NCBI GenBank assembly: GCA_902168185.1
Contig: CABHOV010000072.1
Coordinates: forward strand, 62,001-126,000
DNA: 64,000 bases
From: an uncultured Bacteroides sp.
GTDB taxonomy: Bacteria; Bacteroidota; Bacteroidia; Cytophagales; Cyclobacteriaceae
Reading direction: 5' to 3'
This document shows positions 1 to 7,535 of this stretch, in pieces. Below the pieces are notes generated by a model. It was not told where the DNA came from, searched no databases, and was given only the letters and a program-made list of their open reading frames with translations. The stretch's first letter is position 1. Each line of letters opens with the position of its first letter. The translations under genes and the position numbers were made by a program.

Positions 1-43
1 GGCTGCGTGAAGGGGGACTGAATTTTTTCCATGTGGTTAGATT

Positions 44-75
44 ATTTAAAAGTACTTTGTAATTCAAAGTTTAAA
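44..75. repeat. direct repeat copy 1 with inner inverted repeat
   Basis: Thirty-two bases that recur at 204-235 with one mismatch. The core, at 51-70, contains ACTTTG and CAAAGT as inverted arms around five bases, flanked by TTTAAA-like sequence on both sides. A dyad like this is typical of a repressor or activator operator. Which protein binds it cannot be told from this window. Confidence 0.55.
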
Positions 76-203
76 GGCAAATTTTTATAGCGCTACCCTA
101 CTTCCAGATCTGCTTTCTATTATCCACGGTGTAATCATCGGTATAGTTTCATTACGTTGGATTTGCTCAATGCAGTCTAACGGAACGAGCGTATTATAGT
201 TGT

Positions 204-235
204 ATTTAAAAGTACTTTGTAATTAAAAGTTTAAA
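204..235. repeat. direct repeat copy 2
   Basis: Second copy of the 32-bp repeat at 44-75, 160 bp away. It differs at one position (AATTA instead of AATTC), which breaks one base pair of the ACTTTG/CAAAGT dyad, so this copy has the weaker palindrome. Paired operator-like copies suggest regulation of a divergent or leftward gene outside the window. Confidence 0.5.
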
Positions 236-349
236 TATACTTTTGAACGTGCAGCAGTGACCTTGAATCAAAAGTCTGATTTTGACCGCACCGGTCTTTA
301 GAATGCTTTGACTACCAGGAGATTTACTGATATCGAAATGATACCCCTG

Positions 350-400
350 ACGTTCTAAAATTACTTCCCGGGATAACCTATAAAAGTAATTTCAGAACGT
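350..400. repeat. 17-bp inverted repeat (stem-loop)
   Basis: Arms 350-366 and 384-400 pair over 17 positions with one mismatch, around a 17-base loop. In a minus-strand transcript the mismatch becomes a G-U pair, so the hairpin is best formed in the RNA of the hydrolase gene ending at 442. There is no U-tract, so it is a 3'-end stabilising hairpin or a weak terminator rather than a classical intrinsic terminator. Confidence 0.5.
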
Positions 401-441
401 GCAGAGAAATAAGTATGGATGTGCTGTGAATTTGATAAAAG

Positions 442-2901
442 TTAGTTACCAACTTGTTGGCCGTTCTCAAAACTCCAATCGTTGTTGTAGAAACCGGCAA
501 GCTTAACAGCCTTTGCACCGTCCTTCAGCATGTCCGTTGTAAAGATCAGGTAATCCGGAAAACCGCTTCCGGCAGCAAAGTATTGGTTAGCCTCTGTTGC
601 TTGCATACCTGAAAGTCCGGTCCCGCTAACAACACCCACCGATGCAATTTCACTATCGGCGCGTGGCCAGGTGAAGTATGCGGCGAGGTTATCGCCCGTA
701 TACTGCTTCCCTCCTGCTTTGATACTCCCGCGCTGCACAGTAATAGGACAGTTCGCCAGTAATTTTTTCCATGCTGTGTTGGTTGTTGCATTGCCATATA
801 GAATGACACCACGATCGCGGTATGCAGCAGCACTGAATTCTTTGTCGGCTATGATATCAATTGCGCCATTACCACGGTAGTACCAAACTTCCGCATCATA
901 ACGGGCTTTGCTATACGACCACTCGTTTTCTGCTTTGGTACCGGCTGTGCTATATACGAAGACCATTTTATGATTAAAGGCTTCTTTGAATGATCCATTG
1001 CGATTGATCCCTTTGTGTTTTGGATCAGGCTTCACCCCTATTTTCCAGGCTCCCTGTTTCTGAAGATATACTATATCATTTGCCGATTTAACCGTATACT
1101 GCACAGGCGCAAGGCTATCCAGTATAATGGTCAGGGTTGTATTGGGTTTGAAATCCTCTAGCGAAAAGGCCAGTACGGATACATTTTCAGTTGTCCCCGT
1201 GATTGCGTTTTTCTTTTTGTTACGCTTGAGTTTTATGCGACTATATTTAAACGAACGCTCCTGTTGCAGTATCGATGCCCAATGAAATTGTGACGATATC
1301 GCCGTGCTCGCCGTAGTAAAGTCTACTACATTGATTGCACTATCGTCCGGTATAGTATGCCAGTTAAAGTAATCAAAGATAGGCGGCCAGTCAACGCTCT
1401 CGTTTCCGAACCAATGCGATCCGCCTGGGTATTCATAATAGCTGAAGTCCTTATGAAATGTACCTAGCAACGCTCGCATCTGCCGGGCATAATCTACGGA
1501 TACAACTTTATCGCTGTCTCCATGATGTATATATATACCTGCCGTTTTATAGTTCTGTGCCAGTTCAATCACATTGCTCGGATTGCTCGCCTGCAATAAA
1601 AGATTCTCTGCAGCCGATGCACCTTGTCCTGGAATTTTACCATCGGCAGATCCGTATCCTGTCAAGGTTGGATATCCCGCACACGGAGCAATCGCTGCCC
1701 ACTTGCCGGGATATGTTGCACCCAGATACCAGGTGCCATGACCACCCATGGAATGTCCCGTAAGGTAAATATGATGTGGCTCGGGTGTATATTTCTTCTT
1801 CGCGTGTTCAAGCACTTCGAGGGCATCAAGACGCCCCCAGTCTTCCCAGTTAAAACCACGTGGACGTCTGTTGGTAGGCGCTACCAATACTCCCCAGCTT
1901 TTAGGCTGATATGCTTTCGCCTGACCGATCGCTTCTACACCTGCACCGTGTACTGATAAAAATAACGCAGGTTGTTTACCATCAGGTTTACTCTGTGGCG
2001 CCACGCCATAATATTGAACGCTTCCATCGATAGCACTCACAAATGTATTGCTGTAATGATCTTCGGAATTAACCGCTTCAATTGTAACCGGTCGCTCATC
2101 GAGAAGTTTTCCTTTCTCTGTTAACTTTAACGAACATGTATAGCTGTTCTTTTGCTTAACGCCTGTAGCATCCAGACGGAAGCCCACCTTTCGCGTTGTC
2201 ATCGGAGGTATAGCGGGTAGTGTTGTAATGCGTTCCTTCCCTGCCAGTACACTGGTAATTGAGAGGTTGGTCAAAGTTTTATCAGTGCCGTTAATAACGA
2301 CTACAGCGCCCCACAGTTCTTCTGAAGTTTTATCAAGCAAGACGTAGGGTAGTGTTGGATCAGTGGTATTTATAGCGATGAATTTTTCCGGAAATAACAG
2401 GTGTGTACTCACACCCTGCCACCGTGCCCAGCGCGAACAGCGAATCAATATTTCATTCACACCCTTCTTAAGCTTTACAGGGATATACAGGTAGCCATGC
2501 CAGTATATATCTCCGGCGTGTGGCACACCATTTACATAAAGCATGTTATGCCCCATCACGTGAAGCAGCGCAGACTGCTCTTCTTTGGAATCGTACGTAA
2601 GATATATATAGCCGTTGGAGAGCATTTCATTTTTAAACAGACCGGCTGTATCTGCTTCCAGCGGTTTCCACGTAATGTCCTTGCCCTGGTCATTTGTAAA
2701 TATAGTTTGCCCGGCTGCGGGCTGTTTCATTGTACCGGAGTACAACTGGTGGGCTAACAGATCTTTGACCAATGCCTCGCGTCCATATTGATGGACTGGC
2801 CCTGCAACCAAACCATTTGTGAATGAGTGTGTTCGTTGAGCCTGAACGGTTAAAAAATAAAAACAAAATATACAGACAAGTGTAATGTGTTTACGCATCA
2901 A
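442..2901 (-). CDS. exported prolyl oligopeptidase-like serine hydrolase
   Basis: An 819-residue protein with an N-terminal signal peptide (hydrophobic stretch ending VQAQ near residue 21), so probably periplasmic or secreted. The middle carries an alpha/beta-hydrolase fold of the prolyl oligopeptidase/dienelactone hydrolase type: nucleophile elbow GHSMGG near residue 385, Asp in HHGDSDKV near 460, and His in GGSHWFG near 495. The regions before and after the hydrolase core look beta-rich and are probably accessory domains. In this family such proteins are peptidases or esterases; the substrate cannot be inferred. It is transcribed away from the SRPBCC gene, and a long hairpin (350-400) follows the stop. 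Confidence 0.8.
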   Translation of the reverse strand: MMRKHITLVCIFCFYFLTVQAQRTHSFTNGLVAGPVHQYGREALVKDLLAHQLYSGTMKQPAAGQTIFTNDQGKDITWKPLEADTAGLFKNEMLSNGYIYLTYDSKEEQSALLHVMGHNMLYVNGVPHAGDIYWHGYLYIPVKLKKGVNEILIRCSRWARWQGVSTHLLFPEKFIAINTTDPTLPYVLLDKTSEELWGAVVVINGTDKTLTNLSITSVLAGKERITTLPAIPPMTTRKVGFRLDATGVKQKNSYTCSLKLTEKGKLLDERPVTIEAVNSEDHYSNTFVSAIDGSVQYYGVAPQSKPDGKQPALFLSVHGAGVEAIGQAKAYQPKSWGVLVAPTNRRPRGFNWEDWGRLDALEVLEHAKKKYTPEPHHIYLTGHSMGGHGTWYLGATYPGKWAAIAPCAGYPTLTGYGSADGKIPGQGASAAENLLLQASNPSNVIELAQNYKTAGIYIHHGDSDKVVSVDYARQMRALLGTFHKDFSYYEYPGGSHWFGNESVDWPPIFDYFNWHTIPDDSAINVVDFTTASTAISSQFHWASILQQERSFKYSRIKLKRNKKKNAITGTTENVSVLAFSLEDFKPNTTLTIILDSLAPVQYTVKSANDIVYLQKQGAWKIGVKPDPKHKGINRNGSFKEAFNHKMVFVYSTAGTKAENEWSYSKARYDAEVWYYRGNGAIDIIADKEFSAAAYRDRGVILYGNATTNTAWKKLLANCPITVQRGSIKAGGKQYTGDNLAAYFTWPRADSEIASVGVVSGTGLSGMQATEANQYFAAGSGFPDYLIFTTDMLKDGAKAVKLAGFYNNDWSFENGQQVGN

Positions 2902-3159
2902 TTCTATTTATATGGTGAAACATGAGTCGCAAATTGTTACCAAGTGGGTGAAGTTTCAGTTGGGATTTACACGGGTGGAATAAAAACTATGAGACAGGCA
3001 TTTCGTTTTCCTTTTTCCGTGTATCGTTTCCGATGTCTGAAAGGCGTTCTTGTTAAAAGCGTAAATTCAAATGCCTTTATCTTCAGTTCCTGCTGACATA
3101 GGGCTGTCACTTGTCACCTGGTTCTTTGCGCTTGAAAGAAATTTAACCCCAAATAGATT

Positions 3160-3609
3160 ATGGACAAAGAACTGATTATTAAAAACAGCATCGAGATCGA
3201 TGCTCCTGCTGCCAAGGTTTGGGACGCGCTAGTTAATCCTGCGCAAACAAAAAAATATATGTATGGCTGTGAGCCTATTACTGATTGGAAGCCGGGAAGT
3301 GAAATGTTGTGGAAAGGAGTCTTTGATGGGCACGAAATGGTTGCTGTTAAAGGGCACATTGTGGATATCAGAGATAAGAGTTTTCTCGCCTATACTACAT
3401 TTGATCCCAACTCCACAACGGAGGATCTACCCGAAAACTATGCAACCGTAACGTATACACTTTCTGAAGCAAAAGGAAAGACCACCTTTACGGTAACACA
3501 AGGGGATTTTGCCAAGCTTGCCGATGGCGAAAAGAGGTATAAGGATGCAACGAATGAAGGCGGTTGGGGACCTCTTCTTGAACAGATCAAGCGTATCGCA
3601 GAAGACTGA
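3160..3609 (+). CDS. SRPBCC (AHSA1-type) family protein
   Basis: A 149-residue cytoplasmic protein with no signal peptide. The N-terminal pattern (IKNSIEIDAPAAKVWDALVNP) and the C-terminal helix after GGWGPLLEQIKRI are characteristic of the START-like SRPBCC fold, in the Aha1-homology subgroup that binds hydrophobic ligands or acts in stress responses. It starts 258 bp from the divergent hydrolase gene. The specific role is unknown. Confidence 0.85.
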   Translation: MDKELIIKNSIEIDAPAAKVWDALVNPAQTKKYMYGCEPITDWKPGSEMLWKGVFDGHEMVAVKGHIVDIRDKSFLAYTTFDPNSTTEDLPENYATVTYTLSEAKGKTTFTVTQGDFAKLADGEKRYKDATNEGGWGPLLEQIKRIAED

Positions 3610-3709
3610 CCTGAACTCTTTTTTGACGCGCAAAATGGAAAATGATCGTGCAGAAGTTATTCCGTTAAATTAGTCGCCAAAGCTCGGAAGCATGTATTTT
3701 ACAGTGCTT

Positions 3710-3717
3710 TATCTTTG
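3710..3717 (+). promoter_or_regulatory. Bacteroidota-type -7 element for the YHS gene
   Basis: TATCTTTG matches the TAnnTTTG -7 consensus of Bacteroidota promoters and sits 25 bases before the ATG at 3743. No clear TTG -33 element is seen at the expected distance. Confidence 0.45.
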
Positions 3718-3742
3718 AAGTCTGATCATCTGAATACTCTAC

Positions 3743-4201
3743 ATGAAAATCTACACTACAATCATCCTGGCATTTCTTTGCCTGAATGTTTTTGCGCAAG
3801 CCGAAAATGCTACCCGCCTCCGGAATTTTAACAATGATAATGGCATTGCTATTAAAGACTTTGACCCGGTAAGTTACTTTAAAGGTAAAGCTGCTAAAGG
3901 AACAGAAAAATTTGCCCATACTTATAAAGGACTCACATACTATTTTGTGAACAACGAAAATCTTGAAGAGTTTAAAAAATCTCCTTCGAAATATGAGCCA
4001 GCGTATGGCGGATGGTGCGCTTACCATATGTCAGTAGACGGGCAACGTGTTCGTGTTGATCCTTCAACCTTCAAGATCATTAACGGCAAAGTATATTTGT
4101 TCTCCAACTTTAACGGCAAGAATTACCTTCGTGCGTGGGAACAAAACGAAAAGAAATACAAGGAATCTGCTGATAAGCTTTGGATCAAGAAAATGCACTG
4201 A
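3743..4201 (+). CDS. exported YHS domain protein
   Basis: A 152-residue protein with a cleavable signal peptide (ends FAQA near residue 19). The rest is a YHS-type domain: IKDFDPVSYF, a Tyr-rich TYKGLTYYF segment, then YGGWCAYHMS. YHS proteins are small, likely metal-binding modules found alone or joined to copper-handling enzymes. A -7 element lies just upstream, and a bidirectional terminator follows, so this is a one-gene transcript. Confidence 0.85.
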   Translation: MKIYTTIILAFLCLNVFAQAENATRLRNFNNDNGIAIKDFDPVSYFKGKAAKGTEKFAHTYKGLTYYFVNNENLEEFKKSPSKYEPAYGGWCAYHMSVDGQRVRVDPSTFKIINGKVYLFSNFNGKNYLRAWEQNEKKYKESADKLWIKKMH

Positions 4202-4238
4202 TCCTCATTGTCAAGTATATATTCTTTAGGCATAAGAA

Positions 4239-4293
4239 CAAAAAAGACACAGAACTCACGGATAGTCATTCCGTTGTTCTGTGTCTTTTTTTT
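4239..4293. terminator. bidirectional intrinsic terminator
   Basis: GACACAGAAC (4246-4255) pairs with GTTCTGTGTC (4276-4285), and an inner ACGGA/TCCGT stem extends the hairpin. An A-run lies on the left and a T-run (4286-4293) on the right, so it can stop transcription of both convergent genes, the YHS gene and the molybdenum hydroxylase large subunit. Confidence 0.9.
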
Positions 4294-4314
4294 AATCGCG
4301 CTTCAATATATATA

Positions 4315-6486
4315 CTATAAACGCTCTCCCAGATTTACACCTTTCAGCTCTTCTTGTTTTGTAAAAGGTTGATTGTAGAGACGTTTGCCGGTTGCCTTAA
4401 ATAATGCATTTGCCACGGCTCCTCCTGTTGGAGGAAGCGCAGGCTCTCCAAGGCCGGTTGGTGCTATACCATTGTTTATAAAATGCACGTCGATCTCCGG
4501 AATCTCCTTCATTCGGATAAGACGGTACGTATTAAAGTTCTTTTGTTCGGTAACTCCGTCTTTGAAAGTAAGATTGCTATAGAGCGCATGCCCTAAACCA
4601 TCTACTATACCTCCCCTCACCTGCTGATACGCTCCGCTGAGATTTACAACAACACCACAGTCGGCAGCCGCATATATTTTCTCAAGTATGGGCTTGCCTT
4701 TCTTCATGCTGATCTCTGCAACTTGTGCTACATATGAACGATGTGAGAAATATACACTGAAGCCTTGCGCTACATCTTTCTTCTTTCCCCATTGCGATTT
4801 TTCTGCCGCCGTAGTGATCACAGCCTTCATTCTTTCGATGTCATATTTGACAGCACCTACCGGTGATTGCTTGGCTTTGTCCAGCAACGCAAGTCTGAAT
4901 GCTACAGGATCTTGCTTCACAGCGGATGCCACCTCGTCCAGAAATGCCTGTTCTGCGAATGCAAGAAAGTTAGTGATGGGCGCACGCCATGCACCCGTTG
5001 TTATAGGCGATTTATGTTCAACGGATTCGATGAGTATATTTTCAACGGCTCCGGATGGAAAATTATCTTCGCGTGTTGTATTACCGGCATTGATTCCAAC
5101 GCCTCTTAATTTATAGCCGATCATATTTCCATTGGCATCGAGTGCCGCCTCGAATCTATAGCGCACGGCAGGCCTATAGCTTCCTCCCGTCATATCATCT
5201 TCACGCGTCCAGATTACTTTTACCGGTGCTTTGATGATACTTGAAAGTTCAGCGGCCTCCAATACATAATCTGCTTTCAACCTTCGGCCAAAGCCGCCAC
5301 CAAGACGTGTCAGATCTACGGTCACTTGCTCGGGGTTAAGCCCTAGTAATTTTGCGGCTTCGTTACGCGCCATCTCCGGAGTTTGTGTGGGGCCTATCAA
5401 TTCCGCTCCATCCGCTCGCACATGTGCAAAGAAATTCATAGGCTCCATGGGAGCGTGCGACAAGAATGGGCATTGGTATTCACGCGATATAACTTTCGCT
5501 GCATTCTTAAATGCAGTGTCCACATCACCGTCCTTGCGTTTGACAACAGCATCTTTACTATCGAGTAGCGTTTTGAACAAACGGTCATGATCCGTTGTAC
5601 TCTCAATAGCTCCTTCCGCCTCGTACTCAACTTTTAATACTTTGCGCGCCTTATTCACCTGCCATGTAGATTTACCTACTATAGCTACATTATTTTTAAA
5701 AGTAACAACGGCTGTTATACCGGGCATACCTTTCGCAGCAGCTGCGTCCACCGATTTTACTTTCATACCAAATGCCTGCGGGCGCTGGATCATCGCGAAC
5801 AACATTCCTTCGAGGTAAAAATCCAATCCATACAGTGGCTTGCCGGTAATCATTTCGTGATTATCAACATTGCGTATAGGGGTACCGATAAGTTTGAAGT
5901 CCTTAATGTCTTTCAATTTTACATCGGTAGGTATAGCAACGTTGGAAGCTTCCGCAGCAAGCTCTCCATAACTCAGCTTACGACCACTCTCTGTATGCAG
6001 TACTATACTTTTATCAGCAACCAACGTGGTGGCAGAAACATTCCATCGCTTTGCTGCCGCCTCTACCAGCATGTGTCGTGCTGTAGCACCCGCTTTGCGT
6101 AAACGCTCCCATGAATGTGGAATTGCTCCACTTCCACCGGTAACCTGTCGCTCAAATTTCTTCGTATCCAAAGGAGCCTGCATTACTTTTACATTCGTCC
6201 AGTCTGCATCGAGCTCTTCAGCAACGATCATTGGAAACGAAGTTTTTATATTCTGACCCAGTTCAGGATTAGGAGAAAATATAGTAATGATACCATCGGG
6301 TGCGATGGACAGATAGCTATTAAAATCAACCGCTCCCAAAGGTATATTTGCAGCATCGCTGATCACTTCCATAGAAGCAGAAGTTGCATCTGCGCTCGCC
6401 CAATGAAATCCCAGCAACAAGCCACCACTCGCGGTCGCTGCCATCTTAAGGAAATCACGTCTGTTTGTTTTCGGAATTATAGCCAT
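4315..6486 (-). CDS. isoquinoline 1-oxidoreductase-type molybdopterin large subunit
   Basis: A 723-residue member of the xanthine dehydrogenase family, molybdopterin-binding subunit. It begins with a Tat signal (RRDFLKMAA), so it is exported folded with its cofactor. The Mo-cofactor-binding segments are visible, including TRLGGGFGRR, and near the C-terminus GLGEPALPPTGGAV holds the Glu expected to be the catalytic base. The length and Tat signal fit the IorB group, which hydroxylates N-heterocycles or oxidises aldehydes. It lies 3 bp downstream of the 2Fe-2S subunit gene, and the two form one enzyme. Substrate unknown. Confidence 0.9.
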   Translation of the reverse strand: MAIIPKTNRRDFLKMAATASGGLLLGFHWASADATSASMEVISDAANIPLGAVDFNSYLSIAPDGIITIFSPNPELGQNIKTSFPMIVAEELDADWTNVKVMQAPLDTKKFERQVTGGSGAIPHSWERLRKAGATARHMLVEAAAKRWNVSATTLVADKSIVLHTESGRKLSYGELAAEASNVAIPTDVKLKDIKDFKLIGTPIRNVDNHEMITGKPLYGLDFYLEGMLFAMIQRPQAFGMKVKSVDAAAAKGMPGITAVVTFKNNVAIVGKSTWQVNKARKVLKVEYEAEGAIESTTDHDRLFKTLLDSKDAVVKRKDGDVDTAFKNAAKVISREYQCPFLSHAPMEPMNFFAHVRADGAELIGPTQTPEMARNEAAKLLGLNPEQVTVDLTRLGGGFGRRLKADYVLEAAELSSIIKAPVKVIWTREDDMTGGSYRPAVRYRFEAALDANGNMIGYKLRGVGINAGNTTREDNFPSGAVENILIESVEHKSPITTGAWRAPITNFLAFAEQAFLDEVASAVKQDPVAFRLALLDKAKQSPVGAVKYDIERMKAVITTAAEKSQWGKKKDVAQGFSVYFSHRSYVAQVAEISMKKGKPILEKIYAAADCGVVVNLSGAYQQVRGGIVDGLGHALYSNLTFKDGVTEQKNFNTYRLIRMKEIPEIDVHFINNGIAPTGLGEPALPPTGGAVANALFKATGKRLYNQPFTKQEELKGVNLGERL

Positions 6487-6489
6487 ACC

Positions 6490-6951
6490 TTATTTTGCTT
6501 TTGAAGATGCCAGAATGATCGCCTCACGAATACGGTGATAGGTTCCACACCGGCAGATGTTACCATTCATAGCAGTATATATTTGTTCTTCTGTTGGTTT
6601 GGGATTTTTTGCAAGAAGCGCAGATGCAGACATAACCTGTCCTGCCTGGCAATATCCACACTGTGCTACATCTACTTCATTCCACGCCTGTTGCACAGGA
6701 TGATTTCCCTCTGTGGATAGTCCTTCAATGGTTGTCACTTTATTTGTTCCCACAGCAGAGACTGGTATAGAACACGAACGAACCGCATTGCCATTGAGAT
6801 GTACCGTACATGCACCACACTGCGCAATACCACAACCATACTTGGTGCCTACCAGTCCGAAGTTATCACGCAACACCCAAAGCAGCGGAGTATCTGCCTC
6901 AACATCGGCCTCGAAACTCTGCCCGTTAATTTGCAATTTGTAATGAGCCAT
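6490..6951 (-). CDS. 2Fe-2S subunit of molybdenum hydroxylase
   Basis: A 153-residue ferredoxin-type subunit. The plant-type 2Fe-2S cluster is ligated by Cys40, Cys45, Cys48 and Cys60; the C-terminal helical 2Fe-2S domain uses Cys98, Cys101, Cys133 and Cys135 (CGYC and CRC motifs). This is the IorA/CoxS family, which passes electrons from the molybdopterin subunit encoded next to it. It has no signal peptide of its own, so co-export with the Tat-tagged partner is inferred. It is the first gene of the two-gene operon. Confidence 0.93.
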   Translation of the reverse strand: MAHYKLQINGQSFEADVEADTPLLWVLRDNFGLVGTKYGCGIAQCGACTVHLNGNAVRSCSIPVSAVGTNKVTTIEGLSTEGNHPVQQAWNEVDVAQCGYCQAGQVMSASALLAKNPKPTEEQIYTAMNGNICRCGTYHRIREAIILASSKAK

Positions 6952-7121
6952 TCCCTTATGAATTTAGAAGTTGAAGGTAGCAAAATATCGGGGTCGATAA
7001 TGTTTGACCGCGGGTCATTTGGATGGATGGTAATATCTGTCTACCAGGCGGACTATTGCACCCCACAAGATGCAGATGAATGTATCTTATTTACCCTGAC
7101 ACACCACACACGTCACAGTAT

Positions 7122-7156
7122 AAAAAAGCCCGGATGTATTTTAGCACCCAGGCTTT
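7122..7156 (-). terminator. intrinsic terminator after the sorting-domain remnant
   Basis: On the minus strand, AAAGCC-GG pairs with CC-GGCTTT and is followed by a T-run. It sits 31 bp after the stop codon at 7187, so the remnant still has a working-looking terminator. Confidence 0.7.
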
Positions 7157-7186
7157 CCATTTTGTCTGTAATAAATTCTGATTACT

Positions 7187-7378
7187 TTATTTTAGTTGAA
7201 ATACTTCTGTGCGAATAGCGGTTCCTGCTGTAACAACCAGTATATATAGTCCTGGCTTCTGTCCTGTGAGATCAAACTGCTTTGTTCCGGCACCTTCATA
7301 CGCTCCGTGAGAATCTGGTACCGATTTTTTGTACATAACACATACTACGCTGGCATCAAATTTTAGAAGCACGATCTG
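7187..7378 (-). pseudogene. remnant of a T9SS C-terminal sorting domain
   Basis: About 63 codons follow an in-frame stop with no ATG start; only a GTG is available near 7372. The end of the reading (FDLTGQKPGLYILVV, then VFQLK) closely resembles the type A C-terminal sorting domain used by Bacteroidota type IX secretion, where a conserved GLY(I/L) strand precedes the terminal basic strand. With no passenger domain upstream it is best read as the 3' stub of a deleted secreted protein. A very short genuine gene is less likely. Confidence 0.5.
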
Positions 7379-7413
7379 TTAAAATATTTCTAACATACTT
7401 TTACAACATCTCT

Positions 7414-7533
7414 ATGAACAACTTATTCCGCGGGCTTATTGCCGGCTACGGTGCCAAGAAACTTGGTGGTGGATGCTTCGGTACTATTATCGTTTTCATA
7501 ATTATATGGGTCGCATTAGGACAATGCAGTTAG
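7414..7533 (+). CDS. 39-residue small membrane protein
   Basis: A short ORF of 39 codons. The N-terminus is basic and Gly-rich (GYGAKKLGGG), followed by one hydrophobic segment (residues about 22-35) ending in CS. The GxGAKKLGGGC plus membrane-helix layout looks like a small conserved protein rather than chance. It ends 2 bp before the convergent stop of the first cargo gene. Function unknown. Confidence 0.6.
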   Translation: MNNLFRGLIAGYGAKKLGGGCFGTIIVFIIIWVALGQCS

Positions 7534-7535
7534 CA

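Larger units (their letters stand above)
1..441. other. non-coding left edge with repeats and a hairpin
   Basis: No convincing gene is seen here. The stretch holds a 32-bp direct repeat (44-75 and 204-235), a second short repeat GAACGTGCAG at 245-254 and 395-404, and a long inverted repeat at 350-400. It lies downstream of the minus-strand hydrolase gene ending at 442, and could also carry the upstream region of a gene left of the window. Confidence 0.5.
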
